Below, piece after piece: positions 30,116-39,238 of a stretch of 64,000 bases of DNA; the first letter of the stretch is position 1; every line of letters starts with the position of its first letter. Position numbers and translations under genes: made by a program. The notes under the pieces are model-generated. The model saw nothing but the letters and a program-made list of their open reading frames with translations, did not search any database and was not told the origin of the DNA. Source of the DNA: Magnetospirillum sp. Lineage in GTDB: Bacteria; Pseudomonadota; Alphaproteobacteria; CACIAM-22H2. The stretch covers positions 62,001 to 126,000 of the forward strand of contig JAPZUA010000006.1 in assembly GCA_027532905.1 (NCBI GenBank), read 5' to 3'.

Positions 30116-30859
30116 TCAGCGCTTGGCGCGCGCCTCGGCGATGAGGCTGCGCATCGTCGCAAGGTCGACCGCACCCGGCACCAACGTGTCGCCGATCGCG
30201 AAAGCGGGCGTGCCGTTGATCTGCAGCGCTTGCGCAAGGGACGCGTTTTTCTGCAGGCGCTGGGCGATTTCGGGCGCTTCCATGTCGCGGCGCAGGCGGG
30301 CGACGTCGAGCCCCACTTCGCCGGCGATGCGGAAGATCGTCGCCTCGTCGAGCGAGCCGCGGAATCCCATCATCGCGTCGTGGAAGGGCGCGTATTTGTT
30401 CTGCGCGCGCGACGCAAGGGCCGCTCGTGCGGCCACGACCGAGGCGGGGCCGAGCACGGGCAGATCCTTGCGCACGATGCGCAAATCCGGATCGGCGCTC
30501 AGCAGCGCTTTGAGCGGCTGGTCCATCTGTTTGCAGTAGGGGCAGCGATAGTCGAAAAACTCGACGAGCACGGTGCGCGCCTGCGGATTGCCCACGCTGG
30601 GATCGCCCGCATCTTCGAAGAGGTCGCGCCGCTTTTCGACGAGCATGCGCTTGGCCGTCGCGCGCTGCTCTTCTTCCTGGCGCCGCTCGAGGGCCTGGAG
30701 CGCCTCAAGCACCAACTCGGGCTGGCTGCGCAGCGTCTCCACGATGATGGCGCGGAGCGCGTCGCGCTGGGCGGGCGTGAAGGCCTCTTGCGCCTGCGCA
30801 AGGCCGCTCGGCATTGCCGCCAGCAGCACAAGCGCCAGCGCTTTGGCCAGGAACTTCAC
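30116..30859 (-). CDS. DsbA-family periplasmic thiol oxidoreductase
   Basis: A 247-residue secreted protein: signal peptide (about 1-23, AQAQ), a helical N-terminal extension rich in Glu/Arg (about 28-75), then a thioredoxin fold with CPYCKQ as redox centre and cis-Pro in INGTPAFAIG. This matches the Com1/DsbD-like alphaproteobacterial subgroup with the N-terminal oligomerisation arm (ScsC/Com1 type). The GTG start overlaps the stop of the DUF3047 gene (GTGA). It is the last of three overlapping envelope genes. Confidence 0.9.
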   Translation of the reverse strand: MKFLAKALALVLLAAMPSGLAQAQEAFTPAQRDALRAIIVETLRSQPELVLEALQALERRQEEEQRATAKRMLVEKRRDLFEDAGDPSVGNPQARTVLVEFFDYRCPYCKQMDQPLKALLSADPDLRIVRKDLPVLGPASVVAARAALASRAQNKYAPFHDAMMGFRGSLDEATIFRIAGEVGLDVARLRRDMEAPEIAQRLQKNASLAQALQINGTPAFAIGDTLVPGAVDLATMRSLIAEARAKR

Positions 30860-31623
30860 CGCGAAATCGAGATCTCGGCGACGTAGCCGATGGCAATGCC
30901 CGCTTCCGGCGGCACGCGGCCGGAGAAGCCGCCCGCCGCGATGATCGCGATCTGCACGTCTTCGAGCGATTCGCCGGGCCAGAAATAGCGGTAGACTTCG
31001 CTCAAATCGATCGCCTCGACGTGCCAGGCGCCTGCCTGGCCCGTGCGCGGCGGGCGCAGCTCGAGGCGGCGGCCGGCATTGTCGACGGCCCATTTGCTTT
31101 GCGTGGCCCCGTCGCTGCGCCCGGCACCGAAGCCGCCGAACGCGATCTCGACGCTGCGGTCCCATTCCTCGGCGCCCATACCGAGGAAGGCGAGATAGCC
31201 GCCGCTGGCCGAGCGGTTCGGCGTGCGGAAATAGATCGTCACGCGCATGCCGCGCTCCAGGCCCGCGCCGGGCCCGCCGCCGAACACGGCCGGCTCGAGA
31301 TACCAGGTCCAGCGCAGATAGGGTGTCGCCGTCAAAGCCGTGCTGAGGCGGCGGCCCATCTGCATGCCGCCGGGCGCGTCGGCGCGCAACGCGATCGAGC
31401 CTTGCAGATCGACGAGCGCCAAGTCGCCGGCACCGTTGGGGCGCGAGGTCCACCATTGACGCTGGTCGGCATTGCCGTGCACGCCCGGCACGCCGTCGGC
31501 GAACAGGCGCAAGCCGCCGTCGACGATGCTGCCGCGCGGCGGCGCCGAGCCTGCACAGCCGCCGAGCACGGCGACGCACAGAAGAAGAAGCGGAACGGCG
31601 AAGCGGCGCAGATTTGCTGTCAT
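30856..31623 (-). CDS. DUF3047 lipoprotein
   Basis: A 255-residue protein with a lipoprotein signal (lipobox VLGGC, Cys23). The remainder resembles DUF3047: RWTWYLEP, RVTIYFRTPN, a WHVEAIDLSEVYRYFWPGE stretch and a C-terminal beta strand ending in YVAEISISR. Possibly a carbohydrate-binding-type jelly roll; function unknown. It overlaps the M48 protease gene upstream and the DsbA gene downstream by four bases each. Confidence 0.8.
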   Translation of the reverse strand: MTANLRRFAVPLLLLCVAVLGGCAGSAPPRGSIVDGGLRLFADGVPGVHGNADQRQWWTSRPNGAGDLALVDLQGSIALRADAPGGMQMGRRLSTALTATPYLRWTWYLEPAVFGGGPGAGLERGMRVTIYFRTPNRSASGGYLAFLGMGAEEWDRSVEIAFGGFGAGRSDGATQSKWAVDNAGRRLELRPPRTGQAGAWHVEAIDLSEVYRYFWPGESLEDVQIAIIAAGGFSGRVPPEAGIAIGYVAEISISR

Positions 31624-33011
31624 CTTGTTTGGGGCCCTAAACGTTCGGCGGCGTTTTTGATGTCTTGGACTCGCAGGATATGGGGGGAACCGGCCGGGAG
31701 CAACCGCTCAGCGCGCTCGGCAAAACCGCGCGCATCGACGCGCCTGCCCAGCAGCAGCGCCTGCTCGGCTTGCGCCAAGGACGACATGCCAAGCTGCCCG
31801 TCGCGCCCGTAGGCGATCGACAATTGGCGCCACAGCTCGGCCGAGTTGGATTCGTAGCGCTGTGCTGTTTCGAGATTTTCGATCGCTTTGGGCAGCAAGC
31901 TGCGGTCGTCGGTCGCCAGCAGCGCACTCGCAAGGCCCAAGCGCAGCAACGCGCTGCTGGGCAATGCCGCCACGGCCTTTTCGTAGTAGGGCAGGGATCC
32001 GCGCGGATTTCCGCCCTCGTAGGTGAACTGGCCGCGCGTCTCGTTGAAATAGGGATCGTCGGGCGCTTCGGCGAGCAGGGTGTCGACGATCGCGATCGCG
32101 CGCGGCATCTCGCCGCGCCGGTAGAAGGCGAAGGCACGCGCATAGCGGCCTTCGCGCGAGGTCTCGCCCTCGCGATACTGGACGAGGGCGCGCGACGGAT
32201 CGGTAAAGCCGAGCAGCTTGGCGCGCATGCGCTTGTGCAGTTCGACGAACGCCGGGGGCGTTGGCATGTTCGACATGCGCGAATTGGCGACCCATTGGCG
32301 CACGAACTCGACGCGTTCGGCCGAGATCGGGTGCGAGCGCACATACGGGTCCTGGCGGTCGACGACCATCATTTCCTGGTCGGCCAGAACCTGCAGAAAC
32401 TCCATGAGGCCGCGCGAGGATTGCTGCGAGCGGTCGAGGAACGTAACGCCGGCCTGATCGGCCGAGGCTTCGAGCGTGCGCGTGTAGCGCAGGAGCTGGC
32501 GCTCGGCGATCTGCTGGCCCGCCATGACCGAGGCCATGGCCGCATTGCCGTTGCCCGCCACGGCCGCCGCTGCCGCCCCCAAAAGCGAGATGACCAACGT
32601 CTCCCAGGACGCCTGCATGCCGTCCGGCAGGCGGGCCAGATGGCCGCCGGCGATGTGGCCGGTTTCGTGCGCGATCACGCCGATCAGCTGGTTGGGCGTT
32701 TCGACGCGCAGCAGCAGGCCTGTATGGAAAAACATGTTGAGCCCGCCCGCCACGAACGCGTTCAGCGAACGGTCGTTGACGATGTGGACCGCGATGTCGT
32801 CCGGGTTGAGGCCGGCTGCGCGGAACACTGGTGCGGCGTAGATGCGGATGGTATTTTCGATTTCGGCGTCGCGGATGAAGCTGATACGCTGCTGCGCCTG
32901 CGCGGCAAACGGCATCGCGCAGACCAAGGCAAGCGCCAGCAAGCGCGCGAACAAGGACAGCCGATTCCGACCGTCGCACAGGCGCGCGCGCAACAACCCA
33001 AACGGCCCCAT
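31620..33011 (-). CDS. Periplasmic M48 metalloprotease with TPRs (BepA-like)
   Basis: A 463-residue secreted protease. A signal peptide ends near AQAQQ. The zinc motif HETGHIAGGH with the downstream Glu in EASADQAG follows the M48 pattern. The C-terminal 200 residues form TPR-like helices (RGEMPRAIAIVDTLLAEAPDDPYFNETRGQF). BepA of E. coli has this layout and handles folding and degradation of outer-membrane proteins such as LptD. ATG 33011 places the signal peptide near the N-terminus; an in-frame start 90 bases earlier is less likely. First of three overlapping genes. Confidence 0.9.
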   Translation of the reverse strand: MGPFGLLRARLCDGRNRLSLFARLLALALVCAMPFAAQAQQRISFIRDAEIENTIRIYAAPVFRAAGLNPDDIAVHIVNDRSLNAFVAGGLNMFFHTGLLLRVETPNQLIGVIAHETGHIAGGHLARLPDGMQASWETLVISLLGAAAAAVAGNGNAAMASVMAGQQIAERQLLRYTRTLEASADQAGVTFLDRSQQSSRGLMEFLQVLADQEMMVVDRQDPYVRSHPISAERVEFVRQWVANSRMSNMPTPPAFVELHKRMRAKLLGFTDPSRALVQYREGETSREGRYARAFAFYRRGEMPRAIAIVDTLLAEAPDDPYFNETRGQFTYEGGNPRGSLPYYEKAVAALPSSALLRLGLASALLATDDRSLLPKAIENLETAQRYESNSAELWRQLSIAYGRDGQLGMSSLAQAEQALLLGRRVDARGFAERAERLLPAGSPHILRVQDIKNAAERLGPQTR

Positions 33012-33087
33012 TTTGAACGCAAATTTGTCAAACACTGCGCGGATCCATTCGACTCCTGAATTGGCCGCCAAACTCTCGAGACAAGCT

Positions 33088-34683
33088 ATGCCGAGCACCA
33101 CCCGAAATCAATCGCGGGCCCGCCGACACGTTCGACACATTGTTGCCGCTTTTGCCGCAGCTTCGCTCGCGGGCGGCTGCAGCACATTGGGCCTGGGCGG
33201 CAAAGACGAAGGCGTGCCGGGCGTGGTCGGCTCGGTGCGCGGCTTTCTGGGCGGGGCGGCGGCCGACGAGCCGCGTGCGGCCCTCGTCGCGCGCGACATT
33301 CTCTCGGCCGGCGGCTCGGCCGCCGATGCGGCCACCGCTGCCGCCTTGACGCTCAGCGTCACTTATCCGGGGCAGATGCCGCTGGGCGGGGGCGGGCTGT
33401 GCATGGTGGCTTCCGGCACGGGCCGCGTGCGCACGGTCGAAACCGTGTCGTTCCCGGCCGTGGCCGCCCGGCCCGACTCGGTCGTGGCCACGCCCGGCCT
33501 GCCGCGCGGCCTGTTTGCGATGCAGGCGCGCTACGGGCGTTTGCGCTGGGAGCAGGTCGTCGCACCGGCCGAAAATCTCGCGCGCGGCGGCACCACTGCC
33601 ACGCGTGCGCTGGCGATCGATCTGGCGCGCCATTGGAACGTCGTGTCGGCCGATCCGGGCCTTGCCGCGATCTTCAGCCGCGACGGCCAGGCTTTGACCG
33701 AAGGCCAGCCGCTCGCGCAGCCGCAGATGGGTGCGGTACTCGGCACCTTGCGCCAGCGCGGCCCCGGCGAGCTGCATCAAGGCGTGACCGCCCACCAGTT
33801 CGCGCGTGCGGCTCAAGCCGCCGGCATCGATCTGCGTTTCGAGGACCTCGCCGCCGGGGTGCCGCAGATTCAACCGGCTTTCAATATCGGCGGCACGCCC
33901 GATTTCTTCGTGGCGGCGGCCCCTGCTGTCGGCAGCCTTGCGACCGCACAACTCTACGGGGCGCTCGCCGAGCGTTGGCGCGCGACCCCGGCCGACCAGC
34001 GTGCCGGCCTGATGCTGGCCACGGCGTCGGCCGCCTCGCGCGACCGTGCGCAGTGGCTTGGGCCCGATCTTGCCAACCGCATTGCGCTGGGCGACGCGCT
34101 TGCGCCGTCGCGGCTGCGGGGCCTTGCGGGCGCAGGCGGGCCGTGGGCGCCCGAGCCCGACATGGCGGCGGGTACGGCCCTCAGCGTGATCGACCGCAAC
34201 GGCATGGCGGTTGCGTGCAGCTTCACCGGCCTTGAGGCGTTCGGCATCGGCCGCCTGCCGCAAGGGATCGGCTTTCTGCTCGCCCCGGCGCCGACGGCCG
34301 AACAATCGGCCACGCGCTGGCTGACGGCCGCGATCGCCTTGCGCGACCGCCAGTCCGTGGTGTTCGCAGGGGCCGCCTCGGGCGGGGTTGCCGCGCCGTT
34401 TGCATTGTCGCAGACGGCTCTCGGCGTGCTCGCCGACCGCCTCACGCTCGATCGCGCGATCGATCTTGCGCGCGCTGCGCCGTTGCCCGACGGGCGCATC
34501 GGCGTCGACGGGCCGGGCTTGGTACCTGCCCTTGCCGCGCGCGGCTATCGCGCGGCCGAGGTTGCGGGCGGTATTGGGCGCGTGCAGGCGATCTATTGCG
34601 CCGAGGGCGCAACCGAACAGCCGGAATCCTGCCGCATCGAAACCGACCGGCGCGGTGCCGGTTTCGCCACCGGCTCGCAATAG
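33088..34683 (+). CDS. Gamma-glutamyltransferase-like lipoprotein
   Basis: A 531-residue protein with a basic N-terminus and lipobox LAGGC (Cys30). The large-subunit region shows AARDILSAGGSAADAATAAALTL-like sequence and PGQMPLGGGGLCMV, typical of gamma-glutamyltransferases. At the autocleavage/catalytic site the expected 'TTHxS' appears as GTALSVIDRNGMAVACS: the Thr remains but the following Thr-His is missing. It may therefore be inactive or have another specificity. It is divergent from the M48 gene and followed 17 bases later by the aminotransferase. Confidence 0.8.
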   Translation: MPSTTRNQSRARRHVRHIVAAFAAASLAGGCSTLGLGGKDEGVPGVVGSVRGFLGGAAADEPRAALVARDILSAGGSAADAATAAALTLSVTYPGQMPLGGGGLCMVASGTGRVRTVETVSFPAVAARPDSVVATPGLPRGLFAMQARYGRLRWEQVVAPAENLARGGTTATRALAIDLARHWNVVSADPGLAAIFSRDGQALTEGQPLAQPQMGAVLGTLRQRGPGELHQGVTAHQFARAAQAAGIDLRFEDLAAGVPQIQPAFNIGGTPDFFVAAAPAVGSLATAQLYGALAERWRATPADQRAGLMLATASAASRDRAQWLGPDLANRIALGDALAPSRLRGLAGAGGPWAPEPDMAAGTALSVIDRNGMAVACSFTGLEAFGIGRLPQGIGFLLAPAPTAEQSATRWLTAAIALRDRQSVVFAGAASGGVAAPFALSQTALGVLADRLTLDRAIDLARAAPLPDGRIGVDGPGLVPALAARGYRAAEVAGGIGRVQAIYCAEGATEQPESCRIETDRRGAGFATGSQ

Positions 34684-34700
34684 CGGCGGGAGTTTCGGCA

Positions 34701-35861
34701 ATGGCTTTGAAGGTTGCGCGGCGCGCGGGGATTTCGCCGTTCATCGTGATGGATGTGATGCGTGCGGCCAATCGGCGCGACGAAGCGGCCGCACATGCGG
34801 GCGAACGCGCCGTGCATCTCGAAGTGGGCCAGCCCGGCACGCCTGCACCCATGACCGTGCGTAACGCCGCCAAAGCCGCCCTCGACAGCGACAAGCTCGG
34901 TTATACCGACGCGATGGGCCTGCCCGCGTTGCGCGCGCGCATCGCGCGCCATTATGCCGACACGTACGGCGTGGCGCTCGATCCGGCGCGCATCTGCGTT
35001 ACGACCGGCTCGTCGGGCGGCTTTCTGCTGGCGTTTCTCGCCGCGTTCGATGCGGGCGACCGCGTGGCGCTGGCTGATCCGGGCTATCCCGCCTATCGCA
35101 ACATCTTAAAGGCGCTCGATTGCGAACCGGTGGGGTTTGCCGCCACGGCCGCCACGCGCTTCCAGCCCACGCCGGAATTGCTGGCGCAAAGCGGAAAAGA
35201 TCTCGCGGGCCTCATCGTGGCGAGCCCCGCCAATCCGACGGGCTCGATGCTGTCGCCGGACGAACTCGGCGCCCTATGCCGCTGGTGTTCGAAACGCGGC
35301 GTGCGCCTCGTGTCGGACGAGATCTACCACGGCATTGTGTTCGAGGGCCGTGCGGCCACAGCGCTTTCGTTCGGCGACGACGCGTTCGTGGTCAACAGCT
35401 TCTCCAAATACTACTCAATGACCGGCTGGCGCCTGGGCTGGCTCGTGGTGCCGCCCGATCTGGTGCGCGCAGTCGAGCGGCTGGCACAGAACCTGTTCAT
35501 TTCGCCGCCGACCTTGGCCCAATTGGCCGCGATCGCCGCGTTCGACGCGCACGCCGAATGCGAAGCGCATGTGCTGGCGTACCGTGCGAACCGCGACTAT
35601 CTGCTGGCCGCCTTGCCCAAAGCGGGGTTCCGCGAATTCGCCCCGCCGGACGGCGCCTTCTATCTTTATGCGGATGTGGCGCACATGACCAACGACAGTG
35701 CGGAATTCTGCCGCCGCATGCTCGACGAAGCGGGTGTGGCCGCAACGCCGGGGCTCGATTTCGATCCGGCGCGCGGCAACCGCTTCGTGCGTTTTTCGTT
35801 TGCCGGCACGCTCGCCGACATGGAAGAGGCCGCCAGACGCTTGGTCGCCTGGCGGCGCTAA
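34701..35861 (+). CDS. Class I/II PLP-dependent aminotransferase
   Basis: A 386-residue fold-type I aminotransferase. The PLP Lys lies in NSFSKYYSMTGWRLGW. Other conserved points are TTGSSGGFLLAF (phosphate loop), ASPANPTGSML, LVSDEIYHGIVFEG (Asp/Tyr contacts) and the C-terminal FVRFSFAG Arg. ATG 34701 follows GGGAG. Substrate unknown. Possibly cotranscribed with the gamma-glutamyltransferase-like gene. Convergent with rne, eight bases apart. Confidence 0.92.
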   Translation: MALKVARRAGISPFIVMDVMRAANRRDEAAAHAGERAVHLEVGQPGTPAPMTVRNAAKAALDSDKLGYTDAMGLPALRARIARHYADTYGVALDPARICVTTGSSGGFLLAFLAAFDAGDRVALADPGYPAYRNILKALDCEPVGFAATAATRFQPTPELLAQSGKDLAGLIVASPANPTGSMLSPDELGALCRWCSKRGVRLVSDEIYHGIVFEGRAATALSFGDDAFVVNSFSKYYSMTGWRLGWLVVPPDLVRAVERLAQNLFISPPTLAQLAAIAAFDAHAECEAHVLAYRANRDYLLAALPKAGFREFAPPDGAFYLYADVAHMTNDSAEFCRRMLDEAGVAATPGLDFDPARGNRFVRFSFAGTLADMEEAARRLVAWRR

Positions 35862-35868
35862 ACCTTCT

Positions 35869-38664
35869 TCAACCCGTCAGGCGATTCCACCAGCCGCGCT
35901 TTTTGGGACGATTGGGATCGTCCTCGGGCGGCGGCGGAGCGCTTGCTTCTGCGGGTGCTGCAGCCGGGGTCGGTTGCGGTGCGACCATGATGGGCTCGGC
36001 CGGTGTCGCGATCTGCGGCGGCATTGCGGCGGCAGGTGCCGGGGCGGGTATGGGCGCTGCCGCAGGTGCCGTTGCCGGGCCGTCTTCGCCGCGGCGGTTC
36101 CACGGCCAATCATGCGCGTCGCCGGGACCCTGCACGCGGCCCATCGGGGCCGGCGCATAGGCGTCGCTCGGGGCTGCGAGGGCCGGGGCATCCGGCATTG
36201 CGGCGGCTGCGACCGGCATGTCGCCGTTGCTCTCGCCGCCGACGCCATTGGCCGCTTGCGGCTGCTCGGCGCCGTTCTCGCCCTCCGGACGACGTCCGCG
36301 ACGCCGACCGCCGCGCCGACCGCGCCGACGCCGACGGCGGCTGGCTTCGTCGCCGCCCGCCTCGTCGCCAGCGGTTGCGGCATCAACGCCTTCCGCAGGC
36401 CCGGCGGCATCGCCGGCTTCGTCTTGCATCGGGGCGGCTTGTGCGGCTTCGCTGTCGGCGCGCGGCGCTTCAGTACGCCCATCTTGGCGACCTTCAGGGC
36501 GGCCATCTGCGCGATTGCGACCGCGACCGCGACGGCGACGGCGGCGGATGCTGCCGTCTTCGTTGCGCTCTTCGGCCGCACGCGGGGACGCTGCCGTTTC
36601 GCCCGCGACATCGTCGTCGTCGTCGCGCGCCACGTCTGCGGCGGCCGAGTACTCGCCGCGCGATTCGGGTGCGCTGGGTGCAAAGTCTTCGATCTGCCGG
36701 ATTGGTGCGGCACTGGTGGCATCGACCGCTTTGGCCTTGCCGCGCTCGATGCGGAAGGCGGGCGGAATGAGGCTGTCGTCGGAATGGAACTGCAGATGGA
36801 AGCCGTAGCGGCTTTCGATGCCCGCGATCGCCGCGCGCTTGTTGTTGAACAAGTAGAGTGCGACGGACGTTGCGACATACACGAGCACTTCGGCCGCGCG
36901 CAGTTTCACGCCCTCTTCCTCGATGCCGCGCAGCACGTGCAAGGCGGCCGATTCGGTCGAGCGCAGACGCCCCGTGCCCTGGCAGTGCGGGCAGACCTCG
37001 AAGCTGATTTCCGAAATCGACGGGCGCAGGCGCTGGCGCGACAGCTCGAGCAAGCCGAAGGCCGAGATGCGGCCGATCTGGATGCGCGCGCGGTCGGACT
37101 TCATCGCCTCCTTGAGGCGCCGTTCGACCGCCGCCTGGTGGCGATGGTCGTCCATGTCGATGAAGTCGATGACGATGAGGCCCGCCAAATCGCGCAGGCG
37201 CAATTGGCGCGCCACCTCGTCGGCGGCTTCGAGATTGGTCTTGTAGGCGGTCTCGTCGATGTTGCGCTCGCGCGTCGAACGGCCCGAGTTAACGTCGATC
37301 GCGACGAGCGCTTCGGTCGAGTTGATCACGATGTAGCCGCCCGAGCGCAGACGCACGGTCGGCAGATGCATTTCGTCGAGTTCGGTTTCGACCTGGAAGC
37401 GCTGGAACAGCGGCGTTTGCGCGTCGTCGTAGCGGCGGATGCGCGCAACGTCGCTCGGCATCAGCATGCCCATGAAGTGGCGCGCGGCGTCGAAGCCGTG
37501 TTCGCCCGCAACGAGGATTTCGTCGACGCCGGAGCTGTACATGTCGCGGATGGCGCGCTTGACGATGCTGCCTTCCTCGTAGATCAGCGCCGGGGCCGAG
37601 CTGCGCAGCGTTAGATCGCGGATCTCTTCCCACAGCCGCATCAGATATTCGTAGTCGCGGCGGATGTCGGCGGTCTCGCGCTCCATTCCGGCGGTGCGCA
37701 GGATCACGGCCATGCCGTCGGGCAGGTCGAGCTCTTCGATCAGGTTCTTGAGGCGCTTGCGGTCCTGCTGCGAGGTGATGCGCCGCGAAATGCCGCCGCC
37801 GCGGTCGGTGTTGGGCATCAGCACGCAATAGCGGCCCGCGAGCGACAGATAAGTGGTGAGAGCGGCCCCCTTGTTGCCGCGCTCTTCCTTGACGACCTGG
37901 ACGAGCAGCACCTGGCGGCGCTTCAGCACTTCCTGGATTTTGTATTGGCGCGTCGGCCGCGCGCGGCGCCGCGTTTCGTGGGCGTCGTCGACCGTGTCGC
38001 CGCCGACCGATTCGACGATGTGCTGGCGCGGTTCGCTGGGCTCTTCGCCGGGCAGCGCTTCGTGCGGGGCGTCGAGCGGCGTGCCCTCGATCGGCGCACC
38101 TTCGAGCGGCGCCGGATCAAAGCCCGTCGCTGCGTCCGCACTTGGGGCCGGTGCGGCATCCGCATGCGGGACAGCGTCGGGTGCTGGTGCGGCCAGATCG
38201 AGCTGTGCTTGCACAGGTGCAGGCGGCAGCAGCTCGTCCGACAGCGGCAGCTGGGCCGTCTCGGCAAGTGGGGCCGGCGTCAGATCGACGGGACCTGCAT
38301 TGGCGTCCTGCGGCAGCGCGATGACGGGGGCGGGATCGGCGGCATCTTCGCGGCTGCTGCGGCGCGGGCGCTCGTCTTCTTCCTCCGCCTCGGCCATCAG
38401 CGCCTGCCGGTCGGAGACCGGGATGCGGTAATAGTCGGGGTGGATTTCGTTGAAGGCGAGGAAGCCGTGGCGGTTGCCGCCGAATTCCACGAACGCGGCC
38501 TGCAAGGACGGCTCGACGCGCGTGACGCGCGCCAGATAGATGTTGCCCTTGAGCTGCTTTTTGCTGGCGGTTTCGAAATCGAACTCTTCGAGCCGGTTTC
38601 CGTCGAGCACGACCACGCGGGTTTCTTCCGGGTGGGTCGAGTCGATCAACATACGTTTTGCCAT
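35869..38664 (-). CDS. rne: Ribonuclease E
   Basis: A 931-residue endoribonuclease, core of the RNA degradosome. It starts MAKRMLIDSTHPEETRVVVLDGNRLEEFDFE. The S1 domain (about 38-270) is split by an acidic Pro/Ala-rich insertion of about 140 residues (from EAEEEDERPRRSSRED onward). The catalytic DNase-like region has LVAIDVNSGRST and GLIVIDFIDMDD with the Mg-binding Asp residues, and the zinc link is CPHCQGTG. The C-terminal third is disordered with Arg-rich blocks (RRRRRRGRGRNR and RRRRRRGRRGGRRRGRRP) and Pro/Ala-rich tails. It has a long 5' region, as is usual for autoregulated rne. Confidence 0.96.
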   Translation of the reverse strand: MAKRMLIDSTHPEETRVVVLDGNRLEEFDFETASKKQLKGNIYLARVTRVEPSLQAAFVEFGGNRHGFLAFNEIHPDYYRIPVSDRQALMAEAEEEDERPRRSSREDAADPAPVIALPQDANAGPVDLTPAPLAETAQLPLSDELLPPAPVQAQLDLAAPAPDAVPHADAAPAPSADAATGFDPAPLEGAPIEGTPLDAPHEALPGEEPSEPRQHIVESVGGDTVDDAHETRRRARPTRQYKIQEVLKRRQVLLVQVVKEERGNKGAALTTYLSLAGRYCVLMPNTDRGGGISRRITSQQDRKRLKNLIEELDLPDGMAVILRTAGMERETADIRRDYEYLMRLWEEIRDLTLRSSAPALIYEEGSIVKRAIRDMYSSGVDEILVAGEHGFDAARHFMGMLMPSDVARIRRYDDAQTPLFQRFQVETELDEMHLPTVRLRSGGYIVINSTEALVAIDVNSGRSTRERNIDETAYKTNLEAADEVARQLRLRDLAGLIVIDFIDMDDHRHQAAVERRLKEAMKSDRARIQIGRISAFGLLELSRQRLRPSISEISFEVCPHCQGTGRLRSTESAALHVLRGIEEEGVKLRAAEVLVYVATSVALYLFNNKRAAIAGIESRYGFHLQFHSDDSLIPPAFRIERGKAKAVDATSAAPIRQIEDFAPSAPESRGEYSAAADVARDDDDDVAGETAASPRAAEERNEDGSIRRRRRRGRGRNRADGRPEGRQDGRTEAPRADSEAAQAAPMQDEAGDAAGPAEGVDAATAGDEAGGDEASRRRRRRGRRGGRRRGRRPEGENGAEQPQAANGVGGESNGDMPVAAAAMPDAPALAAPSDAYAPAPMGRVQGPGDAHDWPWNRRGEDGPATAPAAAPIPAPAPAAAMPPQIATPAEPIMVAPQPTPAAAPAEASAPPPPEDDPNRPKKRGWWNRLTG

Positions 38665-39238
38665 TTCGATACTTTCTCTCCGATGCGAAAGCGCGCACGG
38701 CCCGTTCGTTTTTTTGCAGCGCGACGCATGCGGCGAATACGCCGCGCGGTCGCGCAAAACGAGTGCGCGCGCTAAAAAATTTTGACCGGATCGTCGTGGC
38801 GCACATGCCGCCGGGCCCTTGGACCCGTTGGCGTTGCGGTCGCGCGCGGGTTCCTTGGGCCCGTGCCGCGGTCTTGACCTTCGCAAATGGGGATCCGCCC
38901 GCTTGAGATCGCTCCCAACAGCGGCGGGAGCGGGGGCGGACCCGCCGCATGCGGGGGTCCTTTTTGGGCGTGCGCCGTTCGGATCGGCCGCCCTGATGCG
39001 TTCGCCGCGGTATCTTCGGGAGGTTTGCCGCTTCGCGAACCGAAAACCGGACGCGGTTGCTGCAATTCCCTGTGGACCCGCACGGAAAGGGCGCTCCGGT
39101 CTGGGGCGCTCGCTTTCCAGCGAACAACGAACAGTATGCGACAAGCACAATACAGACCAACCCGCCCCCCCACAATTGGTAAATTTGCCGTGGTTCGTGC
39201 TTGCCGTCGATTCGCGCCGCAGGATATATGTCGCGGTC
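38665..39238. other. Divergent leader region between rne and the amidase gene
   Basis: 574 bases without a supported gene. On the minus strand it includes the rne 5' leader. On the plus strand it carries two tandem hairpins ending in a T-run, described separately. Frames through here are open because of high GC, but their translations are Arg/Pro-rich noise. Exact promoters could not be assigned. Confidence 0.55.
38938..38965 (+). terminator. Terminator-like hairpin in the leader before the amidase gene
   Basis: GGACCCGC (38938-38945) pairs with GCGGGGGTCC (38951-38960, bulged) and is followed by TTTTT. Just upstream is a second hairpin, CGCTCCC (38910-38916) with GGGAGCG (38926-38932). GGATCCGCCC (38891-38900) can instead pair with GGGCGGACCC (38934-38943) at nine of ten positions and would break the terminator, so an attenuator is possible. 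Alternatively it ends a small RNA divergent from rne. Confidence 0.5.
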
